Shown: piece by piece, positions 16,705-31,476 of the stretch
Numbering within the stretch: the stretch's first letter is position 1
How the letters are laid out: each line of letters begins with the position of its first letter
Assembly: GCF_014204975.1 (NCBI RefSeq)
Contig: NZ_JACHMM010000001.1
Coordinates: 2,790,001-2,854,000, forward strand
Source: Jiangella mangrovi
GTDB lineage: Bacteria; Actinomycetota; Actinomycetes; Jiangellales; Jiangellaceae
DNA: 64,000 nucleotides
Reading direction: 5' to 3'
Notes under the pieces: generated by a model
Told to the model about the DNA's origin: nothing
The model's input: the letters and a program-made list of their open reading frames with translations, nothing else
The model's database searches: none
Made by a program: the position numbers and the translations under genes

Positions 16705-17611
16705 GCGACGACGAGAAGCGGACCGACGCCGCCGACAGCGCGGACGACGCGCAGGGCATGACCAGCGGCACGCAGCACCCCGACGACGTCGCGGAGGCCG
16801 CGGAGACCCGCTCGGAGTCCAGCCCGACCGAGGACCAGAAGGCGGCCGAGGCGCCGGCGGACGAGCCCGAGGCCGTCGCCGAGGAGCCGGCGGAGCCCGA
16901 GGAGGAGTCCCTCCCCGCCGAGCCCGAGGGCCCGGCCCTGCCGCCGGAGCACCCGTCGCGCCGCGGCATGTTCGGCGCCTACGGCGGCAGCGGCGACACC
17001 TCCGGCTACGGCCGGCTGGTGGTCCGCGACACCAACCCGGTCCGCGGCGGCTCGACCCCGCGGCCGTGGCCCGAGGACCTCGAGAAGCTCGGCGACGACG
17101 TCACCGCCGCCCTGCAGGAGGCCGGCGACACCGACGCCGACGTGTTCGACAAGGTGCTCGTCGACCGCGGCCAGGTCACGTTCTTCGTGAAGCGCGAGAA
17201 GCTCGCCGAGGTCGCGCGCACGTTCCGCGACGACCCGCTGCTGCGGTTCGAGATGTGCATGGGCGTCAACGGCGTGCACTACCCGGAGGAGACCGGGCGC
17301 GAGCTGCACGTCCACATCCAGCTGCTCTCGATCACGCACAACCGCCGGGTCAACCTCGAGGTCACCTGCCCCGAGACCGACCCGCACGTCCCGTCGATCG
17401 TCCACACGTACCCGTCGGCCAACTGGCACGAGCGCGAGACGTACGACTTCTTCGGGATCCTGTTCGACGGCCACCCGTCCCTCACCCGCATCCAGATGCC
17501 GGACGACTGGCCGGGGCACCCGCAGCGCAAGGACTACCCGCTCGGAGGCATCCCCGTGGAGTACAAGGGCGCGACCATCGCGCCGCCCGACGAGCGGAGG
17601 GCGTACAACTG

Positions 17612-17612
<1 letters not shown>
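16701..17612 (+). CDS. nuoC: NADH-quinone oxidoreductase subunit C with long acidic N-terminal extension
   Basis: Peripheral-arm subunit of complex I. The conserved C-terminal part contains [62 protein letters not shown] and the family signature LPDDWPGHP-like [26 protein letters not shown]. The first 85 or so residues are a low-complexity, Glu/Ala/Pro-rich acidic stretch not needed for the fold. The GTG at 16701 overlaps the nuoB stop, so this extension appears genuinely translated. With it the protein is 303 residues, longer than NuoC of most bacteria. The stop shares one base with the nuoD ATG. Confidence 0.95.
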
Positions 17613-18969
<1,357 letters not shown>

Positions 18970-18973
<4 letters not shown>

Positions 18974-19670
18974 CCGACGTGAACGACACACAGGCTGCTC
19001 CCGCCGCGCTCGACGACACCGTCCGGGCCGAGATGGCAGAGATCATCGCCCGGTACCCGGAGCCGCGCTCGGCGCTGCTGCCGATGCTGCACCTCGTGCA
19101 GGCGCACCAGGGGTACGTCACCCCTGAGGGCATCGAGCTGTGCGCCGAGGTCCTCGACATCACCGAGGCCGAGGTCGCGGCGGTCGCCACGTTCTACACG
19201 ATGTACAAGCGCCGCCCCGTCGGCGACTACCACGTCGGCGTCTGCACCAACACGCTCTGCGCGATCATGGGCGGCGACGCCATCTGGGACGACCTGTCCG
19301 AGTACCTGGGCGTCGGCCACGACGAGACCACCGACGACGGCAAGGTGTCGCTCGAGCGCGTCGAGTGCAACGCGGCGTGCGACTACGCCCCGGTCATGAT
19401 GGTCAACTGGGAGTTCATGGACAACCAGACGCCGCAGTCCGCGCGCGAGCTGGTCGACCGCCTCCGCGCCGGTGAGGCCGTGAACTCCACCCGCGGCCCG
19501 CGCATCTGCACCTGGAAGCAGGCCGAGCGCGTGCTGGCCGGGTTCCCCGACGGCCTGGCCAATGACGGCGTCGCCGCCGGCCCGGCCTCGCTGGTGGGCC
19601 TGGAGCTGGCGAACGAGAACGGCTGGACGGCGCCCGAGGGCGGTCAGCGCGAGCTGGGAGGCAGCACCAA

Positions 19671-19674
<4 letters not shown>
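18970..19674 (+). CDS. nuoE: NADH-quinone oxidoreductase subunit E
   Basis: 24-kDa-type thioredoxin-fold subunit with a [2Fe-2S] cluster (N1a). The four ligands are visible as CTNTLC (C-x4-C, about residues 92-97) and CNAAC (C-x3-C, about 133-137). The N-terminal helical part reads [39 protein letters not shown]. At 234 residues it is longer than the E. coli subunit (about 166), with an extra C-terminal 60 residues that look partly disordered. The ATGA overlap with nuoD and the GTGA overlap with nuoF indicate coupled translation. Confidence 0.96.
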
Positions 19675-20980
<1,306 letters not shown>

Positions 20981-20981
<1 letters not shown>

Positions 20982-23437
20982 TGACCGTGACGACCAACTC
21001 CACGTCCGACGCCGTGGAGCCGCAGCCGAACCTGGTGACGGTCACCATCGACGGCTTCGAGGTGAGCGTGCCCGAGGGCACGCTGGTCATCCGCGCCGCC
21101 GAGCTCATCGGCATCCAGATCCCGCGGTTCTGCGACCACCCGCTGCTCGAGCCCGTCGGCGCCTGCCGCCAGTGCATGGTCGAGGTGCCCGACATGGGCA
21201 ACGGCCGCGGTATGCCCAAGCCGCAGGCGTCCTGCACGCTCACCGTCGCTCCGGGCATGGTGATCAACACCCAGTTCTCCTCGCCGGTCGCCGACAAGGC
21301 ACAGCAGGGGATCATGGAGTTCCTGCTGATCAACCACCCGCTCGACTGCCCGGTCTGCGACAAGGGCGGCGAGTGCCCGCTGCAGAACCAGGCCATGAGC
21401 AACGGCCGCGGCGACTCCCGTTACGAGGGCAAGAAGCGGACCTACCCGAAGCCCATCAACATCTCCGCGCAGGTGCTGCTCGACCGCGAGCGCTGCGTCC
21501 TGTGCGCCCGGTGCACCCGGTTCTCCAAGGAGATCGCCGGCGACCCGTTCATCGAGCTGCTCGAGCGCGGCTCGCTGCAGCAGGTCGGCATCTACGAGAA
21601 GGAGCCGTTCGAGAGCTACTTCTCCGGCAACACCATCCAGATCTGCCCGGTCGGCGCGCTGACCAGCGCGGCGTACCGGTTCCGGTCCCGCCCGTTCGAC
21701 CTGGTGTCGGTCCCGTCGGTCGCCGAGCACGACGCGTGCGGCAGCGCGATCCGCGTCGACCACCGCCGCGGCACGGTCATGCGCCGGCTGGCCGGTGACG
21801 ACCCCGAGGTCAACGAGGAGTGGATCACCGACAAGGACCGCTTCGCGTTCCGCTGGTCCACGCTGGACGACCGCATCACGCACCCGCTCGTGCGTGACGA
21901 GGAGACCGGCGAGCTGGTCCCGGCGTCGTGGCCCGAGGCGCTGACGCTGGCGTCGCAGGGGCTGGCCCGCTCGCGCGACGCCGGCGGTGTCGGCGTGCTC
22001 ACCGGCGGCCGGCTCACGCACGAGGACGCCTACGCGTACGCGAAGTTCGCCCGGGTGGCGCTGGACACCAACGACGTCGACTTCCGCGCGCGGGCGCACT
22101 CGGCCGAGGAGGCCGGGTTCCTGGCGGCGCTGGCCGGCTCCGGGCTGGGCGTGACGTTCACCGACGTCGAGAAGGCGCCGGCGGTCCTGCTGGTCGGGCT
22201 CGAGCCCGAGGAGGAGGCCGGCGCGCTGTTCCTGCGGCTGCGCAAGGCCAACCGCAAGAACGGCACGCAGGTGCACGCCATCGCGCCGTTCGCCACCCGC
22301 GGCCTGACGAAGACCGGTGGCACGCTGCTGCCGGCCGCGCCGGGCACCGAGCCCGAGATCCTCAACGCCATCACGCTGGGCGACGACCGCGTCGCCTACC
22401 TGGGTGACGCGCTGCGCGAGAAGGGCGCCGTCATCCTCGTCGGCTCCCGGCTCGCGACCATCCCGGGCGCGCTGTCCGCGGCCGCCCGCGTCGCCACCGT
22501 CACCGGCGCCCGGCTGGCCTGGGTGCCGCGGCGGGCCGGCGAGCGCGGTGCGCTCGAGGCCGGCGCGCTGCCGAACCTGCTGCCCGGCGGCCGCCCGGTC
22601 GCCGACCCGGAGGCCCGGGTCGACGTCGCCGCCGCCTGGTCCGTCGCGACCCTGCCGTCGCTGCCCGGACGCGACACCACCGGCATCCTGTCCGCGCTGA
22701 GCAGCGGGATGCTGGCCGGCGCGCTGGTGGGCGGCGTCGAGCTGGCCGACCTGCCGGACCCGGCCGCCGCGAAGCGCGCGCTCGAGACCGCCGGCTTCGT
22801 CGTCAGCCTCGAGGTCCGCCGCAGCGAGGTCACCGAGCTCGCCGACATCGTGCTGCCGGTGGCGCCGCCGGTCGAGAAGGCCGGCACGTTCGTCAACTGG
22901 GAGGGCCGGGCCCGGCCGTTCCCGGCGGTGCTCGCGAACACGAACTCGCTCAGCGACGCCGCCGTGCTCGACGCCATCGCCGGCGAGCTGGGCATCGACC
23001 TGGGCGTGCGCGACGTCGACGACGCCCGCGCCGAGATCGCCGAGCTCGGCGTCTGGGACGGCGCGCGGCCGGAGTCCACCGACACCCCGCCCGCCGGCCC
23101 GCCGCGGCCCGGTGAGCGCGAGGCGGTGCTGGCCGGCTGGCGACTGCTGCTCGACGGCGGCCGCGGCCAGGACGGCGAGCCGCACCTCGCGGCGACGGCG
23201 AAGAAGGCCGAGGCGCGCATCTCGGCCGGCACCGCCGCCGAGGTCGGGGTCGCCGACGGTGACTGGCTCACCGTCCGGACGGGGACCGGCCAGGTCAGCG
23301 TCCCGGTGCGGGTGACGGACATGCCCGACCGCGTGGTCTGGCTGCCGGAGAACTCGAACGGCTCGACGCTGCAGCGGTCGCTGGGCGTCGGCGCCGGTTC
23401 CGTGGTCAAGCTCGCAGGGGGAGGGACCCCGTCGTGA
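20981..23437 (+). CDS. nuoG: NADH-quinone oxidoreductase subunit G
   Basis: Large Fe-S subunit, 818 residues. The N-terminal [2Fe-2S] domain has [19 protein letters not shown] and a later Cys in QASCTLTV. The His/Cys [4Fe-4S] site is [19 protein letters not shown] ferredoxin-like segment follows, with [13 protein letters not shown] and the final Cys in [11 protein letters not shown]. The region from about residue 230 is the molybdopterin-oxidoreductase-like domain, without obvious cofactor retention, ending in an MopB-type beta domain ([21 protein letters not shown]). The ATG at 20981 shares a base with the nuoF stop, and the stop overlaps the nuoH GTG. The extra N7 cluster Cys set of E. coli-type NuoG is not evident. 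Confidence 0.96.
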
Positions 23438-24747
23438 TCGCCATCGCCGCAGAGACGACGTCGGACCAGGTCGCCGGCTTCGGCAACGACCCGTGGTGGA
23501 TCATCGCCATCAAGGTCGTCGCGATCTTCGTGCTGCTGATCCTGCTGACGCTGTTCAACATCGTCTTCGAGCGCAAGGTCGTGGCGCGCATGCAGCACCG
23601 CCTCGGCCCGAACCGCACGGGCCCCGGCGGCTGGCTGCAGAGCCTGGCCGACGGCACGAAGCTGATGTTCAAGGAGGACATCATCCCGAAGGCGGCCGAC
23701 AAGGTCGTCTACGTCCTCGCGCCCATCGTCGCGCTGGTGCCGTCGTTCCTCATCCTCGCGGTCATCCCCATGGGCCCCGAGGTCTCGATCTTCGGCACCG
23801 AGACCCGGCTGCAGCTCACCGACCTCCCGGTCGCCGTGCTGTTCACGCTGGCCATCGCGTCGGTCGGCGTCTACGGCCTCATGCTGGCCGGCTGGTCCAG
23901 CGGCTCGACCTACCCGCTGCTCGGCGGGCTGCGCTCGACCGCCCAGGTCATCTCGTACGAGCTGGTCATGGGGCTGTCGTTCGTCGGCGTGTTCCTGTTC
24001 GCCGGCACCATGTCGACCTCGGGCATCGTCGAGGAGCAGGAGCGGCTCTGGTACGGCATCATCCTGCTGCCGTCGTTCCTCATCTACCTCATCGCCATGG
24101 TCGGCGAGACCAACCGGGCGCCGTTCGACCTACCCGAGGCCGAGGGCGAGCTCGTCGCCGGCTGGGGCACGGAGTACTCGTCGTTCAAGTACGCCATGTT
24201 CTTCCAGGCCGAGTACTTCAACATGGTCAACGTCTCGGCCATCGCGACCACGCTGTTCCTGGGCGGCTGGCGCGCACCGTGGCCCATCTCGGCCATCAAC
24301 GACGGCATGTTCAACACCGGCTGGTGGCCGCTGCTCTGGTTCCTCGGCAAGGTCATCCTGCTGATCTTCATCTTCATCTGGCTGCGCGGCACGCTGCCGC
24401 GGCTCCGGTACGACCAGTTCATGCACTTCTGCTGGAAGGTGCTGCTGCCGATCTCGCTGGTCTGGATCGTCGCGGTGGCCGGCATGCGGCTGGCGTTCAA
24501 CGAGGGCCTCGAGCGCAACCAGATCCTCCTGTACGGCGGCATCGCGGTCGCGGTGCTGCTGATCGGCAGCCTGCTGATCCCGGAGAAGAAGAAGCCGGCC
24601 GAGCCGGAGCCCGAGGAACGCGAGTTCGACGCGTTCGCGGGCGGCCACCCGGTGCCGCCGATGCCGGGCCAGGAGTTCGTGGCGGCCCGCATTCCCGCGG
24701 CCACCACCCAGACTGACGACCGTACCGAGGAGAGCAGTCGTGCCTAA
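23434..24747 (+). CDS. nuoH: NADH-quinone oxidoreductase subunit H
   Basis: Membrane subunit at the junction with the peripheral arm, lining the quinone channel. The 437-residue protein has about eight helices. The conserved loops are visible: [101 protein letters not shown] and [23 protein letters not shown] Pro/Glu-rich C-terminal tail of about 65 residues follows the last helix and is longer than in E. coli. The GTG at 23434 overlaps the nuoG stop. The 3' end overlaps nuoI by 8 bp. Confidence 0.97.
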   Translation: MIAIAAETTSDQVAGFGNDPWWIIAIKVVAIFVLLILLTLFNIVFERKVVARMQHRLGPNRTGPGGWLQSLADGTKLMFKEDIIPKAADKVVYVLAPIVALVPSFLILAVIPMGPEVSIFGTETRLQLTDLPVAVLFTLAIASVGVYGLMLAGWSSGSTYPLLGGLRSTAQVISYELVMGLSFVGVFLFAGTMSTSGIVEEQERLWYGIILLPSFLIYLIAMVGETNRAPFDLPEAEGELVAGWGTEYSSFKYAMFFQAEYFNMVNVSAIATTLFLGGWRAPWPISAINDGMFNTGWWPLLWFLGKVILLIFIFIWLRGTLPRLRYDQFMHFCWKVLLPISLVWIVAVAGMRLAFNEGLERNQILLYGGIAVAVLLIGSLLIPEKKKPAEPEPEEREFDAFAGGHPVPPMPGQEFVAARIPAATTQTDDRTEESSRA

Positions 24748-25267
24748 GTTCCTCGACCCGGTGGCGGGCTTCGGGGTCACGTTCCGCAACGTGTTCCGAA
24801 AGCCGGTCACCGAGCAGTACCCGGAGCAGCCGCACCCCGTGGCGCCGCGGTTCCACGGGCGGCACCAGCTCAACCGGCACCCCGACGGCCTGGAGAAGTG
24901 CGTCGGGTGCGAGCTGTGCGCCTGGGCGTGTCCCGCCGACGCCATCTACGTCGAGGGCGCCTCCAACACCGACGACGAGCGCTTCTCGCCCGGTGAGCGG
25001 TACGGCCGCGTCTACCAGATCAACTACCTGCGCTGCATCCTCTGCGGACTCTGCATCGAGGCGTGCCCGACACGTGCGCTCACGATGACCAACGAGTACG
25101 AGCTGGCCGACCACACGCGCGAGAGCCTCATCTACGAGAAGAAGGACCTCCTCGCGCCGCTGCTGCCCGGCATGGAGGAGCCGCCGCACCCCATGCGGCT
25201 CGGCGACGACGAGCGCGACTACTACCTCGGCGCGGGCATCGGCCGCTCCACCGGTGAGGGGTCGTGA
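24740..25267 (+). CDS. nuoI: NADH-quinone oxidoreductase subunit I
   Basis: Ferredoxin-like subunit with two [4Fe-4S] clusters (N6a and N6b) that pass electrons to NuoB. Both motifs are complete: [20 protein letters not shown] and [20 protein letters not shown], each C-x2-C-x2-C-x3-C. The N-terminal basic, amphipathic segment ([19 protein letters not shown]) is typical. The 175-residue length is normal. The GTG at 24740 lies inside the end of nuoH with the upstream sequence GAGGAGAG, a good ribosome-binding site. Confidence 0.97.
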   Translation: MPKFLDPVAGFGVTFRNVFRKPVTEQYPEQPHPVAPRFHGRHQLNRHPDGLEKCVGCELCAWACPADAIYVEGASNTDDERFSPGERYGRVYQINYLRCILCGLCIEACPTRALTMTNEYELADHTRESLIYEKKDLLAPLLPGMEEPPHPMRLGDDERDYYLGAGIGRSTGEGS

Positions 25268-26091
25268 TGGGCGAGGCAGCCCTGTTCTGGATCATGGCGC
25301 CGATCGCCGTCCTGGGCGCGCTGGGCCTGGTGTTCTCGCGCAAGGCCGTCCACGGCGCCCTGAGCCTCGCCGTCACGATGATCTCGCTGGCGCTGTTCTA
25401 CATCGCCCAGGAGGCGCCGTTCCTCGGCGTCGTGCAGATCGTCGTCTACACCGGCGCCATCATGATGCTGTTCCTGTTCGTCATCATGCTGGTCGGCGTC
25501 GACTCCTCGGACTCCCGGGTCGAGACGATCCGGGGCCAGCGGGTCGCGGCCGTGCTGGCGGTCCTCGGCGTCATCGTCCTGCTGACGTCGGTGACGGTGC
25601 GGGCCACGCTCCCCGAGGAGCCCGCGGGCCTCGCGCAGGCGACGCCGGACGGCAATGTGGCGGCCATCGCCGACCTCATCTTCGGCACCTACGTCTGGGC
25701 CTTCGAGATCGTGGCCGCGCTGCTGATCACCGCCGCCGTCGGCGCCATGACGCTGACCCACCGCGAGCGGATCTTCAACCGGCCGACGCAGAAGGAACTG
25801 TCGATCAAGCGGTTCTCCGAGGGTCCCCCCGGAGAGGCCGCGGGCCTGCCGGTCCCGGGCGTGTACGCGCGGCACAACGCCGTCGACACCCCGGCCCTGC
25901 TGCCCGACGGCACCCCGAGCGAGGCGTCGATCAACCGGGTGCTGGTCGCCCGCGGCGCCGCCCGGTCCACCGAGGAGTTCCGGCACCATCCCACCCCGGC
26001 CGACATCGAGGCCGCTGCCGAGGGTGACGCCGACGAGCCGGCCGGCGAGATCGGTACCGACGACGGCGCATCCGGAGGTGAGCGCGCATGA
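25264..26091 (+). CDS. nuoJ: NADH-quinone oxidoreductase subunit J
   Basis: Membrane subunit with five predicted helices in the first 160 residues. The family stretch [58 protein letters not shown] is present. From about residue 170 a hydrophilic C-terminal tail of roughly 100 residues extends well past the E. coli length (184), as in many actinobacterial NuoJ. The GTG at 25264 overlaps the nuoI stop. The ATG at 25267 is an equally good start and gives one residue less. The stop overlaps the nuoK ATG. Confidence 0.95.
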   Translation: MMGEAALFWIMAPIAVLGALGLVFSRKAVHGALSLAVTMISLALFYIAQEAPFLGVVQIVVYTGAIMMLFLFVIMLVGVDSSDSRVETIRGQRVAAVLAVLGVIVLLTSVTVRATLPEEPAGLAQATPDGNVAAIADLIFGTYVWAFEIVAALLITAAVGAMTLTHRERIFNRPTQKELSIKRFSEGPPGEAAGLPVPGVYARHNAVDTPALLPDGTPSEASINRVLVARGAARSTEEFRHHPTPADIEAAAEGDADEPAGEIGTDDGASGGERA

Positions 26092-26387
26092 ACCCGACCA
26101 ACTACCTGGTGCTGTCGATCATCCTGTTCTCGATCGGCGCCGCCGGCGTGCTCATCCGGCGCAACGCGCTGGTGGCGTTCATGTCCGTGGAGCTCATGCT
26201 CAACGCGGCCAATCTCGCGTTCGTCACCTTCGCCCGGATGCACGGCGACCTCGACGGCCAGATCGTGGCGTTCTTCGTCATGGTCGTGGCCGCGGCCGAG
26301 GTCGTCGTCGGGCTCGCGATCATCGTGACGATCTTCCGAACTCGCAGGTCCGCGTCGGTCGACGACGCCAGCCTGCTGAAGCTCTGA
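26088..26387 (+). CDS. nuoK: NADH-quinone oxidoreductase subunit K
   Basis: A 99-residue, three-helix membrane subunit that takes part in proton translocation. The second helix carries the conserved Glu in [20 protein letters not shown], and the third the Glu of [19 protein letters not shown]. Both acidic residues are the proton-path residues of the family. Coupled to nuoJ by an ATGA overlap. Sixteen bp separate it from nuoL. Confidence 0.97.
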   Translation: MNPTNYLVLSIILFSIGAAGVLIRRNALVAFMSVELMLNAANLAFVTFARMHGDLDGQIVAFFVMVVAAAEVVVGLAIIVTIFRTRRSASVDDASLLKL

Positions 26388-26403
26388 CGGGCGTGAGGAA
26401 CCA

Positions 26404-28362
26404 GTGACTTCCACACTCAGCGCGCTGGCGACGGCTGTCGCCACCGAGGGCGGGCACGGCGGCGGCCAGGCGGTCGCCGAGGCCACCGGCGTCTTCGACC
26501 TGACCTGGCTGCTCATCGCGTTCCCGCTGCTGGGCGCCGCGATCCTGCTGCTCGGCGGGCGGCGCACCGACAAGGTCGGCCACCTCATCGGCTGCGCGGC
26601 GTCCATCGCCTCGTTCGTCATGGGCGTGGTGCTGTTCTTCGCCATGCTCGGCGAGCCCTCGGACGGCCGCGCGTTCACCTCGCAGCTCTGGGAGTACGTC
26701 AACGCGGGCGGCTACTCCGTCGACGTGAGCCTGCTGCTGGACCAGCTGTCCATCTCGTTCGTGCTGCTGATCACCGGCGTCGGGTCGCTGATCCACGTCT
26801 ACTCGATCGGCTACATGGAGCGCGACGAGCGGCGGCGCCGGTTCTTCGGCTACCTGAACCTGTTCGTCGCGGCGATGCTGCTGCTGGTGCTGGCCGCGGA
26901 CTACCTGGTGCTGTTCATCGGGTGGGAGGGCGTCGGCCTGGCGTCGTACCTGCTCATCGGGTTCTGGCAGCACAAGGACTCGGCGGCGGTCGCGGCCAAG
27001 AAGGCGTTCGTGGTCAACCGCGTCGGCGACATGGGCATGGTGCTCGCGATGTCGTCGATGATCCTGGTCTTCGGCTCGACGGCGTTCGACGTGGTGTTCG
27101 CGTCGGCCGAGGGCGCGTCGACCGGCTGGGTCACCGTCATCGGCCTGTTCCTGCTGCTCGGCGCCTGCGGCAAGTCCGCGCAGTTCCCGCTGCAGTCCTG
27201 GCTCCTGGACGCCATGGAGGGCCCGACCCCGGTGTCGGCGCTCATCCACGCCGCGACCATGGTCACCGCCGGCGTCTACCTGATCGTGCGGTCGGCGGCC
27301 ATCTACGACCTCGCTCCCGACGCGCGGACCGCCGTCGTCATCGTCGGCGCCATCACGCTGCTGATGGGTGCGATCATCGGTTGCGCCAAGGACGACATCA
27401 AGAAGGCGCTGGCCGGCTCGACCATGAGCCAGATCGGCTACATGACGCTCGCGGCGGGTCTCGGCCCGGCCGGGTACGCGTTCGCGATCTTCCACCTGCT
27501 GACGCACGGCTTCTTCAAGGCCAACATGTTCCTCGGCGCCGGCTCGGTGATGCACGGCATGCACGACGAGGTGAACATGCGCCGCTACGGCGGCCTGCGC
27601 ATCGTCATGCCGGTCACGTTCATCACGTTCGCCATGGGCTACCTGGCCATCATCGGCATCCCGCCGTTCGCCGGGTACTTCTCCAAGGACAAGATCATCG
27701 AGGCCGCGTTCGCGGACAACTGGATCACCGGCCTGGCCACGCTGCTCGGCGCCGGCATCACCGCGTTCTACATGACCCGCCTCATGCTGATGACGTTCTT
27801 CGGCAACCGGCGCTGGAAGCAGGACCAGCCGCCGCACGAGTCGCCGCCGGTCATGACCACCCCGCTCTGGGTGCTGGCCTTCCTGTCGGTGGTCGGGGGG
27901 TTCGCGCTGCTCTACCTGGGCGCCGGCATCGTCGACTGGCTCGCGCCGGTCACCGGTGAGGCGCACCACGACCTGCCCATGCCGCTGTGGCTGCTGATCG
28001 CGATCACCCTGGCCACCGTCGTCGTCGGCGTCGCCATCGCCTGGGTCATGTACGGCCGCCGCGCCGTCCGCGAGGACGTCCCGGCCGGCAACCCGCTCAC
28101 CGTCGCCGCCCGCAACGACCTGTACGGCGACGCCTTCAACGAGGCGGTGTTCATGCGTCCGGGGCAGTACCTGACCCGCTCGCTCGTCTACTTCGAGAAC
28201 CGGGGCGTCGACGGCGCCGTGGTCGGCACGGCGACCGCCGTCGGCGGCCTGTCGTCGCGGCTGAGGCGCCTGCAGACCGGGTTCGTCCGTTCCTATGCCG
28301 TGACGATGCTCGGCGGCGTCGGCGTCGTCGTGCTGGCCATGCTGTTGGTGAGGCTGCCGTGA
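26404..28362 (+). CDS. nuoL: NADH-quinone oxidoreductase subunit L
   Basis: Antiporter-like proton-pumping subunit at the distal end of the membrane arm. The 652-residue protein has about 16 helices, including [65 protein letters not shown] with the conserved Glu. It also has the [35 protein letters not shown] block, [17 protein letters not shown] and the long lateral-helix region towards the C-terminus. The GTG at 26404 is preceded by GTGAGGAACCA. The stop overlaps the nuoM GTG. Confidence 0.97.
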   Translation: MTSTLSALATAVATEGGHGGGQAVAEATGVFDLTWLLIAFPLLGAAILLLGGRRTDKVGHLIGCAASIASFVMGVVLFFAMLGEPSDGRAFTSQLWEYVNAGGYSVDVSLLLDQLSISFVLLITGVGSLIHVYSIGYMERDERRRRFFGYLNLFVAAMLLLVLAADYLVLFIGWEGVGLASYLLIGFWQHKDSAAVAAKKAFVVNRVGDMGMVLAMSSMILVFGSTAFDVVFASAEGASTGWVTVIGLFLLLGACGKSAQFPLQSWLLDAMEGPTPVSALIHAATMVTAGVYLIVRSAAIYDLAPDARTAVVIVGAITLLMGAIIGCAKDDIKKALAGSTMSQIGYMTLAAGLGPAGYAFAIFHLLTHGFFKANMFLGAGSVMHGMHDEVNMRRYGGLRIVMPVTFITFAMGYLAIIGIPPFAGYFSKDKIIEAAFADNWITGLATLLGAGITAFYMTRLMLMTFFGNRRWKQDQPPHESPPVMTTPLWVLAFLSVVGGFALLYLGAGIVDWLAPVTGEAHHDLPMPLWLLIAITLATVVVGVAIAWVMYGRRAVREDVPAGNPLTVAARNDLYGDAFNEAVFMRPGQYLTRSLVYFENRGVDGAVVGTATAVGGLSSRLRRLQTGFVRSYAVTMLGGVGVVVLAMLLVRLP

Positions 28363-29900
28363 CCTTTCCCTGGTTGACCACGCTCATCGCCCTGCCGGCG
28401 CTGGGGGCGGTGCTCACCGCCCTCGTGCCGTCCGGGCGGGGCACGCTCGCCAAGCAGGTCGCGACGGGCGCCGCGCTGGTGACGCTCGTCATCGGCGCGC
28501 TGATCAGCATCCAGTTCCTCTTCGACGTCGACATGGGCGTCCAGGAGGAGACCTACGAGTGGATCCCCGAGTTCGGGGCCTCGTGGGCGCTGGACGTCAC
28601 CGGCATCAGCCTCGCGCTGGTCGCCCTGACCGTGCTGGCGACGCCGATCGTGGCCGTGGCCATGTGGCACGAGGCCGAGGAGGAGCAGCGCGACCCCAAG
28701 GCGTTCTTCGCGCTGCTGCTCGCGGTCGAGGCACTGACGCTGACGGCGTTCCTCGCGCAGGACGTGCTGCTGTTCTACGTCGTGTTCGAGGCCATGCTGA
28801 TCCCGCTGTACTTCATGATCGGCATGTACGGTGGCCCGCAGCGTCGCTACGCCGCGGTGAAGTTCCTGCTCTACAACCTGGTCGGCGGGCTGGCCATGCT
28901 GGCCGCCGTCATCGGGCTGTACGTGCAGTCCGTCGACGCCGGCAACCCGTCGTTCTTCCTGCCCGACCTCGTCGCCCTGGACATCGACACCACCACCCAG
29001 TGGTGGCTGTTCATCGGCTTCATGCTGGCGTTCGCCATCAAGGCGCCGCTGTGGCCGTTCCACACCTGGCTGCCCGACGCGGCGGCCGAGGCGACGCCGT
29101 CGAACGCGGCGTTCCTGTCCGGCGTGGCCGACAAGGTCGGCACCTACGGCATGATCGCGCTGGTGCTGCCGCTGTTCCCGGACGCGTCGCGCGATGCCGC
29201 ACCGGTCATCGTCGTGCTCGCGGTCGTCAGCATCATCTACGGCGCGCTGCTGGCCATCGGCCAGACCGACATGAAGCGGCTCATCGGCTACACGTCGATC
29301 TCGCACTTCGGCTTCATCGTGCTGGGCATCTTCGCACTGACCAGCCAGGCCGCGACCGGCGCGACGTTCTACATGGTGAACCACGGCCTGTCGACCATCG
29401 CGCTGTTCATCGTCATCGGCTTCCTCATCAGCCGGCGCGGGTCGCGCCAGGTCGACGACTTCGGCGGCGTGCAGAAGCCGGCGCCGAAGCTCGCCGGCGT
29501 GTTCCTGTTCGCCGGCCTCTCCGGGCTGGCGCTGCCGCCGCTGGCGACGTTCCTGTCGGAGTTCCTGGTCATCTCGGGGACGTTCCTGCGGTACCGGCCG
29601 GCCGCGATCATCGCGACGCTGGGCATCGTGCTGTCCGCGCTGTACATCCTCTGGCTCTACCAGCGGACCATGACCGGACCCGTGCGCCCGGCCGTCGAGG
29701 GCATGCCCGACCTGCGCACCCGCGAGGTCGCCGTCATCACCCCGCTGCTGGCGCTGCTGCTGGTCGTCGGCTTCTTCCCGAAGCCGCTGACCGACGCCAT
29801 CGACGAGGCCGTCGGCCCGACGCTCGTCGAAGTCGGCGTCGAACAACCCGAGCCGCTGGCTCCCGTCGCTGAACACGTCGAGGAAGGGACTGGCCGGTGA
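28359..29900 (+). CDS. nuoM: NADH-quinone oxidoreductase subunit M
   Basis: Antiporter-like proton-pumping subunit of 513 residues with about 14 helices. Family landmarks are [21 protein letters not shown] (conserved Glu), [41 protein letters not shown] (conserved Lys) and [25 protein letters not shown]. The GTG at 28359 follows from the 4-bp overlap with nuoL; longer frames upstream are out of register with the family. The stop overlaps nuoN. Confidence 0.97.
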   Translation: MTFPWLTTLIALPALGAVLTALVPSGRGTLAKQVATGAALVTLVIGALISIQFLFDVDMGVQEETYEWIPEFGASWALDVTGISLALVALTVLATPIVAVAMWHEAEEEQRDPKAFFALLLAVEALTLTAFLAQDVLLFYVVFEAMLIPLYFMIGMYGGPQRRYAAVKFLLYNLVGGLAMLAAVIGLYVQSVDAGNPSFFLPDLVALDIDTTTQWWLFIGFMLAFAIKAPLWPFHTWLPDAAAEATPSNAAFLSGVADKVGTYGMIALVLPLFPDASRDAAPVIVVLAVVSIIYGALLAIGQTDMKRLIGYTSISHFGFIVLGIFALTSQAATGATFYMVNHGLSTIALFIVIGFLISRRGSRQVDDFGGVQKPAPKLAGVFLFAGLSGLALPPLATFLSEFLVISGTFLRYRPAAIIATLGIVLSALYILWLYQRTMTGPVRPAVEGMPDLRTREVAVITPLLALLLVVGFFPKPLTDAIDEAVGPTLVEVGVEQPEPLAPVAEHVEEGTGR

Positions 29901-31423
29901 ACGCCCCGACCATCGAGTACGCCGAACTGGCGCCGCTCATCACGATCTTCGGCGCCGCCGTCATCGGCGTGCTGATCGAGGCGTTCGTCCCGCGCAAGGT
30001 CCGGCACCCGGTCCAGGTCGCGGTGGCGCTGCTGGCCCTCGTGGCCGCGCTGGTCCAGGTGATCCTGCTGGCCGGCACCGACATCGTCGCCGCGGTCGGC
30101 GCCGTCGCCATCGACGGCCCGGCCCTGTTCCTGCAGGGCACCATCCTGGTGCTCGCGATCATCAGCATCGGGTTCTTCGCCGAGCGGCGGCTCGAGGCCG
30201 GTGGCGACGCGTTCGCCCCCGCCGCCTCGTCGCTGCCGGGCAGCGAGGAGGAGCGGGTCCTCGTCCGCGAGCGGATGCTGCAGACCGAGGTCTACCCGCT
30301 GGCGCTGTTCGCCGTCGGCGGCATGATGCTCTTCCCAGCCGCCAACGACCTGCTGATGCTGTTCATCGCGCTCGAGGTCATGTCGCTGCCGCTGTACCTG
30401 CTGTGCGGCATGGCCCGCCGGCGCCGGCTGCTCTCGCAGGAGGCCGCGCTCAAGTACTTCCTGCTGGGCGCGTTCTCGTCGGCGATCTTCCTGTTCGGCA
30501 TGGCGTTCGTCTACGGCTACGCGGGCACGCTGCGCTTCGGTGAGATCTCCGAGGCGCTGACGGCCAACGTCGGCCAGGACGGCATCCTGCTGGCCGGCAT
30601 CGGGCTGATGGCGGTGGGCCTGCTGTTCAAGGTCGGCGCCGTGCCGTTCCACTCGTGGACGCCCGACGTGTACCAGGGCGCGCCGACTCCCGTCACCGGG
30701 TTCATGGCCGCCTGCACCAAGCTGGCCGCTTTCGGCGCCATGGTGCGGCTGTTCTACGTCGCATTCGGCGGCATGCGTACCGACTGGCAGCCCATGCTGT
30801 GGGCCGTCGCCATCGCCACCATGCTGGTCGGCGCCGTCGTCGCCCTGACGCAGACCGACATCAAGCGGATGCTGGCCTACTCGTCCATCGCGCACGCCGG
30901 GTTCGTCCTGACGGCCATGGTCGCGGCGGACTCGTCGGCCACTGCGGCGATCCTGTTCTACCTGGCCACCTACGGCATCTCGACGCTCGGCGCGTTCGCC
31001 GTCGTGACGCTGGTCCGCGACTCCGGCGGCGAGGCGACGCACCTGGCCAAGTGGGCCGGGCTCGGCCGCCGCTCGCCGGTGCTGGCGGCGACCTTCGCGC
31101 TGTTCCTGCTCGCGTTCGCCGGCATCCCGCTCACGAGCGGCTTCGTCGGCAAGCTGTCGGTGTTCACGGCGGCCATCGACGGCGGCGCCGCGCCGCTGGT
31201 CGTGGTCGGCGTCATCGCCAGCGCCATCGCGGCGTTCTTCTACGTGCGGGTCATCGTGCTGATGTTCTTCAGCGACCCCGCGCCGGAGGGCCCGACGGTG
31301 GCCGTGCCGAGCCTGTGGACCGCGGTCGGGATCACGCTGGGGGCCGCCGCGACGCTGCTGCTGGGCATCGTGCCCGGACCGCTGCTGGACCTGGCGCAGC
31401 AGGCGTCGCAGTTCGTTCGTTAG
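29897..31423 (+). CDS. nuoN: NADH-quinone oxidoreductase subunit N
   Basis: Third antiporter-like subunit, 508 residues and about 14 helices. Landmarks are LFIALEVMSLPLYLLCGMARRRRLLSQEAALKYFLLGAFSSAIFLFG, VGLLFKVGAVPFHSWTPDVYQGAPTPVTGFMAACTKLAAFGAM and TQTDIKRMLAYSSIAHAGFVL. The GTG at 29897 overlaps the nuoM stop. It closes the nuoA-N set, all fourteen genes present in standard order with no insertion. Confidence 0.97.
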   Translation: MNAPTIEYAELAPLITIFGAAVIGVLIEAFVPRKVRHPVQVAVALLALVAALVQVILLAGTDIVAAVGAVAIDGPALFLQGTILVLAIISIGFFAERRLEAGGDAFAPAASSLPGSEEERVLVRERMLQTEVYPLALFAVGGMMLFPAANDLLMLFIALEVMSLPLYLLCGMARRRRLLSQEAALKYFLLGAFSSAIFLFGMAFVYGYAGTLRFGEISEALTANVGQDGILLAGIGLMAVGLLFKVGAVPFHSWTPDVYQGAPTPVTGFMAACTKLAAFGAMVRLFYVAFGGMRTDWQPMLWAVAIATMLVGAVVALTQTDIKRMLAYSSIAHAGFVLTAMVAADSSATAAILFYLATYGISTLGAFAVVTLVRDSGGEATHLAKWAGLGRRSPVLAATFALFLLAFAGIPLTSGFVGKLSVFTAAIDGGAAPLVVVGVIASAIAAFFYVRVIVLMFFSDPAPEGPTVAVPSLWTAVGITLGAAATLLLGIVPGPLLDLAQQASQFVR

Positions 31424-31476
31424 AGTGGATGCTCCTGCCGGGTGATCGTGCCCGGCTGACTGGGGAGGGGCCGGCG

